The position numbers and the translations under genes are program-made. A DNA stretch of 64,000 nt from the NCBI GenBank assembly GCA_017469625.1, contig JAFUGA010000018.1:62001-126000 (forward strand), in the 5' to 3' direction. The notes beneath the pieces are model-generated. The model had not been told where the DNA came from. It saw only the letters and a program-made list of their open reading frames with translations, and made no database searches. Of the stretch, positions 43,533 through 52,298 are shown one piece after another; position 1 is the first letter of the stretch; every line of letters begins with the position of its first letter. The stretch comes from Bacteroidales bacterium. GTDB taxonomy: Bacteria > Bacteroidota > Bacteroidia > Bacteroidales > P3.

Positions 43533-44668
43533 GCAATTGGCAGAATAACAAGAAGTATTTTGATATGCTATCTCTTATGGGAAGTTTATCAAAGTTATTT
43601 TCTGAGAATAATATTCCCTATTTAGATTATCGTTTGGCAGAAAATCTGTTTTGTAAATACTTTGATGCAATAAACAATGCAAGGGATTGTACCTCTTATG
43701 ATGCAAGATTGGAAAACTTAGGTATTGGAATTAAAACATTCATTTTAAAATCTGATTCTTCTAATGAAAAAGTTGCAGAGTTTAATAAATTAAAACCGGA
43801 ATTAAATAAATATCGTGGTATAGAACTTGCAAAAAAAATTAGTGAATTTAGGAATAAAAGAATACAATTTGCCAATGATTTATATAATATAGCATATTCT
43901 CAATATCATATTGTTGGACGACAAGAAGGAATTTTGAGAGTATTTAATACTGAGTACGATACTATAGATGAAAATCATATTCACGTTAAAAAAGATACGG
44001 ATACATCTATCTCCTTTAACGATGAGGTTAATGAATATATCTTTAATAAGAGTAAAAGTGTTTTAATGAAACGGTTTATTCTTCCAAAAACGTATAAAGA
44101 TATAAAAGTTGAAATATTGGAAAATCCGTTGGATTTGTTAGAACGATTTTTTGGAGAACTAAAACCTAATGATAAAAAACTTACTAAAGGTATAGACTAT
44201 GTTATCCTTCCTCTGTATTCATTAAAACTAAATGAAGTTGCTCCAAAATCTGGTCTTAATCAATGGAATGCAAATGGTCGTCCAAGACACGAAGATGAAT
44301 TATATATACCCGTACCATCATACATACACAAACATTACCCTAATTTCTTTCCCGAAAGAGATAGAAACTTTGAGTTAATATTACCTGATGGAAAAGTATT
44401 ATCTGCAAAAATGTGTCAAGATGGAAGTAAAAGTCTTATGTCTAATCCTAATAGTGAATTAGGTAATTGGTTATTACGAAAAGTTCTACATAAACCACCA
44501 AGAACACTCGTAACTATGCAGGATTTAAACGAATTTGGTTTTGATAGTATTTGTGTACAAAAAATGAACTACAAAAACAATAATGGACAGTTTGTTTACA
44601 AAATTTATTTTGCACAATATTTAGAAAACTATAATGATTTTTCAGATACTTCAAACAATGAATTTTGA
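43502..44668 (+). CDS. Type II restriction endonuclease
   Basis: 388 residues. Inferred from its place: it overlaps an m5C methylase gene by 31 bp. The N-terminal part contains SYDARLENLGIGIKTF (about 62-78), a possible PD-(D/E)xK-like core (Asp ... GIK), followed by VAEFNKL. The C-terminal 160 residues, with LNQWNANGRPRHEDELYIPV, FFPERDRNFELILPDGK, AKMCQDGSKSLMSNPN and LGNWLLRKVL, resemble the C-terminal DNA-binding region I associate with NgoFVII/BfiI-type enzymes (B3-like). No phospholipase-D HxK motif of BfiI type was found. Family assignment is tentative; the role as restriction enzyme is well supported by context. Confidence 0.78.
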   Translation: MQKYNKNYFLSNWQNNKKYFDMLSLMGSLSKLFSENNIPYLDYRLAENLFCKYFDAINNARDCTSYDARLENLGIGIKTFILKSDSSNEKVAEFNKLKPELNKYRGIELAKKISEFRNKRIQFANDLYNIAYSQYHIVGRQEGILRVFNTEYDTIDENHIHVKKDTDTSISFNDEVNEYIFNKSKSVLMKRFILPKTYKDIKVEILENPLDLLERFFGELKPNDKKLTKGIDYVILPLYSLKLNEVAPKSGLNQWNANGRPRHEDELYIPVPSYIHKHYPNFFPERDRNFELILPDGKVLSAKMCQDGSKSLMSNPNSELGNWLLRKVLHKPPRTLVTMQDLNEFGFDSICVQKMNYKNNNGQFVYKIYFAQYLENYNDFSDTSNNEF

Positions 44669-44697
44669 AATAAAATAAAAAATTTGTTTCTCTTTTT

Positions 44698-45711
44698 ATG
44701 CCCTTTGTTGAAGAAATATTGAATTATAAAAGTATATCTTTTGTAGGTATGGATAAAAATGCAGGCAAGACTGAAGCATTGAATTATGTCATATCTCGCC
44801 TGCATTTTTTTAATAAAAAGATTGCAGTAACCTCTATAGGTATAGACGGAGAAACTCTTGACCAAGTAACTGCAACTTCAAAACCTAAGGTTTTTATTTA
44901 TCCAAACACTCTTTTTGTAACTTCAGAAAAACTCTATAATAGCAAACAAATAGTGTCTGCCATTGTGGATTTGTCCCATTATGCTACTTCTTTGGGTAGG
45001 TTGGTTACGGCAGAAACAGTTTCTTATGGCAATGTAATGTTGTCTGGTCCTACAAACTCTGCTTGGCTCAAAGATTTGATACTTTCTTTCAAACAAAAAT
45101 GCGATATTTGCCTTATAGATGGTGCCTTATCTCGCAAAAGTTTTGCCTCACCATCTATAACCGATGCTATGATTCTTTCTACAGGTGCAGTAATATCGGG
45201 AAACATTGAAAAGATTACAGACAAAACGAAGTTTATGTACGATATGACCAAACTGCCATCTGTTTCTGAGGATATGTTGCAACAACTTTCCAATATAGAA
45301 TATGGTATTCACGCCGTTATAGACAAGGAAGGTAACAGTGTAGATTTGCAAATACCGTCCCTTCTTATGTTGGACAAGTACCGAGATAAGATTTTCTCTA
45401 TGGGAAAGACTCTTTATATTCCCGGAATGATAACAGACAAACTTTTAGAACTTATAAAGATGAGGAAAAATCCTGAAGAATACACATTGATTACCAAGGA
45501 CTTTACTCATATATTTTCATCTGTCGTGAATACTCGTTGGTTTCTTTCCAAGGGTGGCAAGATTTTGTGTCTTTATCAAACGAAACTCTTGGCTATAACT
45601 GCAAATCCTATCTCTCCTTTAGGGTTTAAGGTTGATAATAAAGCGATGTTATCCTCTCTGAGAGAGAACATTGACTTGCCTATTTACAATATAAGGGATA
45701 TAGACCTTTAG
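44698..45711 (+). CDS. kamB: KamB-like P-loop protein of lysine fermentation
   Basis: 337 residues. A Walker A variant FVGMDKNAGKTEALNYV lies near the N-terminus and DICLIDGALSRKSFASP may act as Walker B. In Fusobacterium nucleatum and Porphyromonas a P-loop gene (kamB) and a MutS-like gene (kamC) sit between kamA and the adenosylcobalamin-dependent lysine 5,6-aminomutase genes kamDE; a role in servicing that aminomutase has been suggested but is not established. Identified by this order and by pairing with the MutS-like gene 51 bp downstream. Confidence 0.75.
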   Translation: MPFVEEILNYKSISFVGMDKNAGKTEALNYVISRLHFFNKKIAVTSIGIDGETLDQVTATSKPKVFIYPNTLFVTSEKLYNSKQIVSAIVDLSHYATSLGRLVTAETVSYGNVMLSGPTNSAWLKDLILSFKQKCDICLIDGALSRKSFASPSITDAMILSTGAVISGNIEKITDKTKFMYDMTKLPSVSEDMLQQLSNIEYGIHAVIDKEGNSVDLQIPSLLMLDKYRDKIFSMGKTLYIPGMITDKLLELIKMRKNPEEYTLITKDFTHIFSSVVNTRWFLSKGGKILCLYQTKLLAITANPISPLGFKVDNKAMLSSLRENIDLPIYNIRDIDL

Positions 45712-45762
45712 AAAATATTTCCTTTTTTGAAATGTGAAAAATATACTCAAAATACAAGCAAT

Positions 45763-47133
45763 ATGAATTTTAAACAAGCGACAAACAATTTCACCTTATT
45801 CAAATCCATCTATGAACAGTTGGTTATAAAAACTGCAATGGGTAGAGATATGTTATTCAACACCGTTTTTTCTTCAGATAAGGATTGGTTGGAATGGCAA
45901 TATGCTTTGACAGAAGATTGTATGAGGTTTCTAAATCAAACTTCTGACAATGATAAAATGCTGTTAGAATGTGTATTATACGATATTCACGATGTAAGTG
46001 GTAGCGTTGGATTATTGGAAAACGATGATGTGTTGGACGATATTGGGCTTTTTGAGATTAAGGCTTTTTGTTTGGCTTGCAAAAAATTAAATTCTATGCT
46101 CAAGGGATTAAAGAGTGAGAGTTTTATCTTCGGCGATTTACAGGATATTATCTCGCTTTTAGACCCAGAAGGCTTGGAAGTAAATCAGTTTTACATCTAC
46201 CCTGCTTACCGAGAAGGGCTTTCAGAAAAACGAAAGTTGTTTGAACAGTACAAAAAGGAAGAACACCCCGACACAAACAAGATTTACGATGAGATTTTGG
46301 AAATAGAGAACGAAGTAAGGGTTGAACTTTGCAAGAAAATAAAGCAACACACTTTCAGAATACGAAAAGAGATAGAGAGGGTTGCTTTGCTGGATATTAG
46401 CATAGCAAAGGGAGAATTGAATTTGGCTTTAAATCTTCACAGACCTACTTTAAATAACAACAATTCAATCTCTTACACGAAAATTTTCAACCCTATTATA
46501 AAACAAATTCTCAACAAAAAAGGCAAGGATTTTCAACCTATAGATATAGAAATCAAAGAAAAGACTATCCTAATTACAGGTGCAAATATGGCAGGTAAGA
46601 CAGTAGTACTGAAAACTCTTGCTCTCAGTCAGTTATTGGCACAATTTGGATTTTTTGTTCCTTGTTTGGACTGCAATATTTCTTTGGTTGAAGATGTGTT
46701 ATGTTCCATTGGAGATAATCAGAACGAGAACGAAGGTTTGTCTTCTTTTGCTTCTGAGATACTTTGTTTGAACGAAATCATCAAAAAAGTGAAGACGAAA
46801 AAACGCTATCTTGTTTTGGTTGATGAACTTGCGAGAACGACAAACCCTGTTGAAGGTGTGAAACTTTTAAACGGTTTTATCTCTACCCTATCTTTTGGAA
46901 ATTCTTTTGCTGTTATTACAACACATTATTCCAATATCAACGCCGACTGTTATAGACTGAGGGTTAAAGGTTTTATAAACAACAACTTGCAAGCACCTAT
47001 TTCAATAGAAAGTCTTTCAGATAACATAGACTATTCTTTGGTTGAAGACGCAAGCAATGAAGTTCCTAACGAGGCTCTTAACCTTTGCAAACTATTGGGT
47101 GTAGATGAAGATTGGATAAATTATGCTGTGTAA
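45763..47133 (+). CDS. kamC: KamC-like MutS-domain ATPase
   Basis: About 456 residues, resembling only the C-terminal (lever and ATPase) part of MutS: Walker A TILITGANMAGKTVVLKTL, signature region GLSSFASEI, Walker B YLVLVDELARTTNPVEGVKL and AVITTHYSNI. No mismatch-binding domain, so not a repair MutS. Matches KamC of lysine-fermentation clusters. ATG at 45763 (MNFKQATNNF) is preferred to a TTG at 45727. The kamD and kamE genes expected next are absent; a small unrelated gene follows. Confidence 0.8.
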   Translation: MNFKQATNNFTLFKSIYEQLVIKTAMGRDMLFNTVFSSDKDWLEWQYALTEDCMRFLNQTSDNDKMLLECVLYDIHDVSGSVGLLENDDVLDDIGLFEIKAFCLACKKLNSMLKGLKSESFIFGDLQDIISLLDPEGLEVNQFYIYPAYREGLSEKRKLFEQYKKEEHPDTNKIYDEILEIENEVRVELCKKIKQHTFRIRKEIERVALLDISIAKGELNLALNLHRPTLNNNNSISYTKIFNPIIKQILNKKGKDFQPIDIEIKEKTILITGANMAGKTVVLKTLALSQLLAQFGFFVPCLDCNISLVEDVLCSIGDNQNENEGLSSFASEILCLNEIIKKVKTKKRYLVLVDELARTTNPVEGVKLLNGFISTLSFGNSFAVITTHYSNINADCYRLRVKGFINNNLQAPISIESLSDNIDYSLVEDASNEVPNEALNLCKLLGVDEDWINYAV

Positions 47134-47266
47134 AAGAATGATAATGTTATAATTACAAGTTTTTAATCATTATACTGTATTTGCAAAGTGTGGTTTCATA
47201 GAGATAAATATTCATGTAATTGATAGAGGTTTTAGTAAAAATTTAGAACTATTTAAGTGTAGAAAA

Positions 47267-47371
47267 ATAAAACAAAGTTTTAGAATTCTAAAACAAAGAG
47301 ATAGAAATCTAAAACAAAGTTCTACGAAATTAAAACAAAGAGATAGAAAATTATAATCAAGTTATATTTTG
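47267..47371. repeat. 21-bp modular repeat array 10 (5 units)
   Basis: Units at 47267 (ATAAAAC), 47288 (CTAAAAC), 47309 (CTAAAAC), 47330 (TTAAAAC) and 47351 (TTATAATC type). Ends only 7 bp before the ATG of the next gene, so it must be in or over that gene's leader/promoter. Confidence 0.82.
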
Positions 47372-47378
47372 TCAGATT

Positions 47379-47741
47379 ATGGGTAGGAACAAATATTCTC
47401 AAAAAGAGATAGATGATATAAATAAATTGTTGAGGCGAAAAGCATCTGCAAACCGTTATCAACAAAAACAGATACGTCATATACTTAGGGTTGTTTTTGA
47501 GTTTAATATCTCGGATTTTGGTGTGCAAGGAAAGGCTTTCGGGTCGGAAGAATTGCAAGAGTGTATAAAAAGAGGTAGGATTGTAATATTAGACGATGCT
47601 ACTATAGAATCTATGAAAGCGAAACGCAAACTACTAAAAGAGAAAGAACAATCTGAGAAACAAGACAGTACAGAAACAACAGATTGGCAAGAAGCCTTAC
47701 GTCAATGGCAGGAATGGAAAAAGTCCACCAAAGAAGAATAG
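47379..47741 (+). CDS. Conserved small basic protein of unknown function
   Basis: 120 residues. The N-terminal two thirds (KEIDDINKLLRRKASANRYQ, KQIRHILRVVFEFNISDFGV, GKAFGSEELQECIKRGRIVI) looks like a conserved helical module that I recall from other Bacteroidales proteomes; the C-terminal third is charged and rich in K/E/Q. No known catalytic motif or signal peptide. No function is assigned. Upstream is array 10; a strong terminator follows 55 bp after the stop. Confidence 0.7.
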   Translation: MGRNKYSQKEIDDINKLLRRKASANRYQQKQIRHILRVVFEFNISDFGVQGKAFGSEELQECIKRGRIVILDDATIESMKAKRKLLKEKEQSEKQDSTETTDWQEALRQWQEWKKSTKEE

Positions 47742-47796
47742 GTTAAAGTGAATATTTTTAAAGAGTTGAAAGAGTTATCTATGTATAATTATAGGA

Positions 47797-47836
47797 AAAA
47801 GAGGTTTTACTTTGTGTGAAGTAAAACCTCTTTTGG
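47797..47836. terminator. Bidirectional terminator
   Basis: Perfect stem AAAGAGGTTTTACTT / AAGTAAAACCTCTTT with a 6-nt loop and A/T runs on both sides. It serves the convergent genes 47379-47741 (+) and rubrerythrin (-). Confidence 0.9.
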
Positions 47837-47848
47837 TTGAAGTATGAT

Positions 47849-48400
47849 TTATTTTTTGAAATATCTGTTATAAAGACCTTCAAAACCTTGTCCGTGTCTT
47901 GCTTCGTCTTTTGCCATTTCATGAACAGTGTCATGTATAGCGTCAAGATTAGCAGCCTTAGCATTCTTTGCTATTCTGAACTTATCTGCACAAGCACCAG
48001 ATTCTGCATTCATACGTTTTTCAAGGTTAGTTTTTGTATCCCAAACTATTTCACCTAATAACTCTGCAAATTTTGCTGCATGTTCTGCTTCTTCCCAAGC
48101 ATAACGTTTGAACGCTTCTGCTATTTCTGGGTAGCCTTCTCTATCGGCTTGACGAGACATAGCCAAATACATTCCAACTTCTGAACATTCACCATTGAAA
48201 TGAGAACGTAAATCGTTAAGCATTTCTTCTGATGTTCCCTTTGCTACTCCTATAACGTGTTCTGTTGCAAAAGAAAGACCGTCATTTTCTTTCAATTCTG
48301 TGAATTTCTCTGCTGGAACCTTGCATTGAGGACAATTTGCAGGAGGATTATCTCCTTCGTGTACGTAGCCACAAACGCTACAAATCCATTTTTTTGCCAT
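47849..48400 (-). CDS. Rubrerythrin with N-terminal rubredoxin domain (reverse rubrerythrin)
   Basis: 183 residues. The rubredoxin-type FeS4 site is at the N-terminus ([12 protein letters not shown] and [12 protein letters not shown]), then a ferritin-like diiron four-helix domain with Glu/His ligands in [38 protein letters not shown] and [15 protein letters not shown]. This domain order is the reverse of classic rubrerythrin. Such proteins reduce hydrogen peroxide in anaerobes. Its presence fits an anaerobic host. Confidence 0.92.
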   Translation of the reverse strand: MAKKWICSVCGYVHEGDNPPANCPQCKVPAEKFTELKENDGLSFATEHVIGVAKGTSEEMLNDLRSHFNGECSEVGMYLAMSRQADREGYPEIAEAFKRYAWEEAEHAAKFAELLGEIVWDTKTNLEKRMNAESGACADKFRIAKNAKAANLDAIHDTVHEMAKDEARHGQGFEGLYNRYFKK

Positions 48401-48440
48401 AAAATTTATTGTTTAATTGTTTTAAATACTATTGTTTTAT

Positions 48441-49763
48441 TTATTTTTTGTGGTCTTCATTAAATTTCTTAACTCTTTGTTCAAAAGCAGGTAACAGTTC
48501 GTGTGGAACCAAAGAAACACATGCTCTAAGACCTTGTTGATTACTACCTGTAATATCCAAAGAAATAGCACTTATTCCATAATAAACCAACTCATTAAGA
48601 GTTTGTTCGCCTGTCATACCAGGATAATTGAATGTGAAATAGAAACCATCTGCTATTGGTTCGTTCATATCTTTGTCATAAACTATTTCAAAGCCGTTCT
48701 CTACCAAAGCATTCTTCATAAAGTTCGCCTTTTTCTGATAATCTCTCAAAGCTTCAACAAAGTCATATTCACCATCGTTGCAGGCTTTCATTACAGCAGC
48801 CAAACCATACTGAACAGAATGAGATGTACCTGAAGATAACGCATATATAGAACCATAAACTATTGCACGGCCAAAAGTATCCTGAGCGAAATATTTTTTC
48901 ATATAATCTGTGTGCCATTCATAAAGTTCTGGTGAAACAACTATAACTGCTATTCTTTCACCAGCATAAGAAAAGGCTTTAGAACCTGAAATCATCAAAA
49001 TATATTTCTTAGCCCATTTTGCTACAGTTGGTTGGAATGGTGCTACACCTGGTTTTGCGTAATTTTGTCTAAAGTCCATTCCAAAATAAGCAAGGTCTTC
49101 CAAAACTACAACATCGTATTTGTTTGCTACCTCTGCAATAATCTGTAACTCTTCTTCAGTGAAACAGAACCAAGCAGGATTGTTTGGAGAAGAATAAACC
49201 AAACCTGCTATCTCTCCTTTTGAAAGATAGGATTCAAGTTTCGCTCTAAGTTTATCTCCTCTAAACTCATAAACATCAAATGTTTCTATCTCTATACCTA
49301 ATATCTTGCATTGTTGTTTTTGTACAGGAAAACCAGGGTCTATAAACAAAAGTTTATTCTTTTTCTCGTCCATTCTGGCTACTGTCATAAAGGAAGCGAA
49401 ACTTCCTTGCATAGAACCTGTTACAGGTATGCAAGCATCTTCTGGTACTTCTACATCAAGAAAGTTTTTTACAAAACGAGTAGTTTCGTGTTTTAGTTCT
49501 GCTGTTCCGTATATATCTGGATAAATAGCAGATACTCCGTCTTTTAATGCTTGTATCTGTGCATCTACTCCTTGTTTTACAGTAGGCAAACCAGGAACAC
49601 CCATTTCCATTCTTACAAAGGATACACCTGTTTCTTTTTCTATATCATCTACTATTTTTTTTACTTCTCTTATAGAAGCTTTTCCTACACTTTTTATTTT
49701 GTTTGCAGAGATTAACTTATCTACTTGCTCTCTGTTTAATGGTATTGTATTCATGATTTCCAA
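48441..49763 (-). CDS. Class I/II pyridoxal-phosphate aminotransferase
   Basis: 440 residues of fold type I. Visible: VYSSPNNPAWFCFTEEEL (substrate/PLP-binding Asn region), VVLEDLAYFGMDF (Asp-x-x-Tyr) and LMISGSKAFSYAGERIAV with the PLP Lys in SGSKAFS and Arg after it. Substrate unknown; an aromatic or aspartate-type preference cannot be separated by eye. Two ATGs (49763 and 49754) are possible starts. The DUF4835 gene stop is 8 bp upstream. Confidence 0.88.
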   Translation of the reverse strand: MEIMNTIPLNREQVDKLISANKIKSVGKASIREVKKIVDDIEKETGVSFVRMEMGVPGLPTVKQGVDAQIQALKDGVSAIYPDIYGTAELKHETTRFVKNFLDVEVPEDACIPVTGSMQGSFASFMTVARMDEKKNKLLFIDPGFPVQKQQCKILGIEIETFDVYEFRGDKLRAKLESYLSKGEIAGLVYSSPNNPAWFCFTEEELQIIAEVANKYDVVVLEDLAYFGMDFRQNYAKPGVAPFQPTVAKWAKKYILMISGSKAFSYAGERIAVIVVSPELYEWHTDYMKKYFAQDTFGRAIVYGSIYALSSGTSHSVQYGLAAVMKACNDGEYDFVEALRDYQKKANFMKNALVENGFEIVYDKDMNEPIADGFYFTFNYPGMTGEQTLNELVYYGISAISLDITGSNQQGLRACVSLVPHELLPAFEQRVKKFNEDHKK

Positions 49764-49771
49764 TTATGTTT

Positions 49772-50695
49772 TTATCTTAAGTTACTCGTAGATGTAGAAG
49801 ATGAACTAATGCTTTCATACTTCGCACTTTGAGTAGGGTTTATTTCTTTCATTATGCTTATAACTTCAGTTTGTTCATTGGCAGGTGCTGCTTTGTAAAT
49901 ATTGACTATTTCATCTGCTTTTGCCTCTACAAACTGTGTAACACAGACCAATCCACTTCTTTCTTGATGAACTGTTCTTAAGTCTTTCAATGCTTGCAAT
50001 ATATTGTTGCGTGCTGCTATTTGGTCATCGCTACTCAACATATCCAAACCTAATCTATGGTATTTGTACCATACACTGTGAATTTCCGAATATGCAGAAT
50101 TTGTATAATTCTCCACCATCCAATATTTGTTATTGTTTCCACTTTCTGCACGTTTCCAACCATTGTTTGGAGATTTCTGAGCCGCTGAAACAATATTCTG
50201 ACACGTTTCAAAATACCTTTCACCTCCTTGCAAGGCAAAACTATCTCCATCAAGTGCAAGAAAATAATTCAAATAAAAGGCTATTGTTGATAAGAGATTG
50301 TTCGTGTAATTGTTTTCATCAAACTCCATATTCTGACCCTCTATGTACTTAAATGTGAAGTCCTTTTCCTGTGTGTTCAACATAGTAGTGGTATATGTAG
50401 AACCATAGACAGGTCTTCTAAGTTGTATGTACATATCTCCTGTAAAGTCTTCTTGGGTTGGGTGTTTTTTCACATTGATAGAAATACTTCCTTCTATCTT
50501 TTCAACGTCTTCGTAATGGAAATTAGTCCATTGTTTTTGATTAACGAAATCGTTGAGTACCGTTTGAATGGTAGAGAAAATTTCTTTATCTGTACCTTGT
50601 AATTGTGTTGCCGAAACAGACACACTGACTTTGAATTCTTGTGAATAAACATTCATAAGAATAGAGCAAAATAATAAAACAAGGCATTTTTTCAT
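49772..50695 (-). CDS. DUF4835 family protein, exported
   Basis: 307 residues. Signal peptide MKKCLVLLFCSILMNVYSQ; then FKVSVSVSATQLQGTDKEIF, FVNQKQWTNFHYEDVEKIEG, RRPVYGSTYTTTMLN and LSTIAFYLNYFLALDGDSFA, the standard pattern of this Bacteroidetes-specific family. Function unknown; it regularly follows coaBC in the bamD-rpoZ-coaBC operon, which is the case here with a gap of 6 bp. Confidence 0.9.
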   Translation of the reverse strand: MKKCLVLLFCSILMNVYSQEFKVSVSVSATQLQGTDKEIFSTIQTVLNDFVNQKQWTNFHYEDVEKIEGSISINVKKHPTQEDFTGDMYIQLRRPVYGSTYTTTMLNTQEKDFTFKYIEGQNMEFDENNYTNNLLSTIAFYLNYFLALDGDSFALQGGERYFETCQNIVSAAQKSPNNGWKRAESGNNNKYWMVENYTNSAYSEIHSVWYKYHRLGLDMLSSDDQIAARNNILQALKDLRTVHQERSGLVCVTQFVEAKADEIVNIYKAAPANEQTEVISIMKEINPTQSAKYESISSSSTSTSNLR

Positions 50696-50701
50696 AATAA
50701 T

Positions 50702-51898
50702 TTAAAAATATGTTAATACTTTATCAACAATATCTTTTGCTACTTCTGTTTTAGATTTTAAAGGCAAAGGTGTTATATTGTCTTTGTCTATAAGTGTTAC
50801 TTTATTTGTAGAAACTTCAAAACCTGCTCCCTCGTCCTTTAAAGAGTTCAGAACTATGAAATCCAAGTTTTTGTTTATCAGTTTCTTTTTTGCGTTCTCT
50901 ATTTCGTTGTCTGTTTCCAATGCAAAGCCCACAAGTATTCTATGTTCTTTCTTTTCACCCAAAGATTTCAAAATATCCTTTGTTGCAGATAGTTCTATGA
51001 ACATATCTCCTTCTTGTTTCTTTAGCTTTGTGTCAAACTTCTGTTTCGGAGTATAGTCAGCCACGGCTGCAGAACAAATAGCAACATCGCTTTTTTCAAA
51101 ACATTCTATGGTTTTGTCGTACATCTGCTCAGCAGACTCTATCTTTATAAGATGTAAATCCGATGTTTCGTTTATGGTTTCAGACGTTGGGCCACTAACA
51201 AGAAAAACCTCTGCACCTCTATTTAACAATTCTTTTGCAATAGCATACCCCATCTTACCCGAAGAATTATTGGAAATAAACCTTACTCTATCTATCTGCT
51301 CACGTGTTGGTCCTGCTGTTACAGTAAAAGTCTTCCCTATGAAATCTTTTTGTTTAGAAAAATAATTCTCTACATATTCCACTATCTCTTCAGGTTCTGC
51401 CATTCTTCCTTTGCCATTTACTCCGCATGCAAGAAAACCCTCTTTTGCGTCTATCAACTCTACTCCAAAGGTTTTCAACTTTTGTAAGTTCGTTTGCACT
51501 GCAATATGAGAATACATATTACTATTCATTGCGGGAGATAAAAACACAGTCTTGTTAAACGCTAACAAGGTTGTGGATAGTGCATCATCGGCTATACCAT
51601 TGGCGTACTTGCCTATGATATTTGCTGTTGCAGGTGCTACTATCATCATATCCGCCCAATTGGCCAAAGAAATATGTTCTGTGGATTCTTCGTTGTTGTA
51701 GCCTGTAAACATATTATGATAAATCTTATGCGAAGAAAGTGTTTGCAAAGTCATCTCCGTTACGAATTCTAAGGCATTGTCTGTTACTATTACCTTAACC
51801 TCGCAACCTTTTTTCACCAATAGACGAACAAGCAAAGGAACTTTGTATGCTGCTATTCCTCCACTTATTCCTACTAAAACTTTCTTGCCATCTAACAT
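50702..51898 (-). CDS. coaBC: Bifunctional phosphopantothenoylcysteine decarboxylase / phosphopantothenate-cysteine ligase
   Basis: 398 residues. CoaC half (1-190): GISGGIAAYKVPLLVR, the FMN-binding APATANIIGKYANGIADD and LSPAMNSNMYSH with the conserved Asn. CoaB half: TVTAGPTREQIDRVRFISNN and SSGKMGYAIAKELL, CSAAVADYTPK and GFALETDNEIENAKKKL. Makes phosphopantetheine for CoA; coaE in this window completes that pathway. Third gene of the bamD operon, 15 bp after rpoZ. Confidence 0.95.
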   Translation of the reverse strand: MLDGKKVLVGISGGIAAYKVPLLVRLLVKKGCEVKVIVTDNALEFVTEMTLQTLSSHKIYHNMFTGYNNEESTEHISLANWADMMIVAPATANIIGKYANGIADDALSTTLLAFNKTVFLSPAMNSNMYSHIAVQTNLQKLKTFGVELIDAKEGFLACGVNGKGRMAEPEEIVEYVENYFSKQKDFIGKTFTVTAGPTREQIDRVRFISNNSSGKMGYAIAKELLNRGAEVFLVSGPTSETINETSDLHLIKIESAEQMYDKTIECFEKSDVAICSAAVADYTPKQKFDTKLKKQEGDMFIELSATKDILKSLGEKKEHRILVGFALETDNEIENAKKKLINKNLDFIVLNSLKDEGAGFEVSTNKVTLIDKDNITPLPLKSKTEVAKDIVDKVLTYF

Positions 51899-51913
51899 AA
51901 TATGAACAAGATA

Positions 51914-52285
51914 TTATTTGCTTTGTTCTTCTTTATTCAAAGGAGAGTTTTCTTCAATATTTGTATGACCTAAAGCATCGTTGCGATACAACAGTTTATC
52001 ATCTTCATACTCTTTTATTGCAATAAGGTATGGTTTAGGCAGTTGTTCATAAAAACGAGATACTTCTATTTGTTCTTTGTTCTCAAAAGTATCATCTGCA
52101 GAATTGTCTGCTATAGAAAAATCTTCTATCTTTTTGTACAGTTCTTGCTTTAGTTCTCCTGCTATCTGGTCTGAACGTTTTGAAAGCATAGAAACTGTTT
52201 CATAAACATTACCTGTAAGTTTGCTGAAATCGTTTAGATTTCTTGTCATTGTTGTTGTATCTGCTTGTGTTTTTTTATAGTCCAT
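51914..52285 (-). CDS. rpoZ: RNA polymerase omega subunit, Bacteroidetes type
   Basis: 123 residues. The core TGNVYETVSMLSKRSDQIAG corresponds to the omega/Rpb6 helix that clamps beta-prime; the rest differs from the proteobacterial omega, as is usual in Bacteroidetes. FYEQLPKPYLIAIKEYEDDKLLYRN is a conserved C-terminal stretch of this group. Identified chiefly by this segment and by its place between bamD (13-bp gap) and coaBC. Confidence 0.83.
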   Translation of the reverse strand: MDYKKTQADTTTMTRNLNDFSKLTGNVYETVSMLSKRSDQIAGELKQELYKKIEDFSIADNSADDTFENKEQIEVSRFYEQLPKPYLIAIKEYEDDKLLYRNDALGHTNIEENSPLNKEEQSK

Positions 52286-52298
52286 TATTATATCGTTT

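Noticed and set aside
45763..47133. Mismatch-repair MutS
   Set aside because: Only the C-terminal ATPase part is present, there is no mismatch-binding domain, and the neighbour is a KamB-like gene; called KamC instead.
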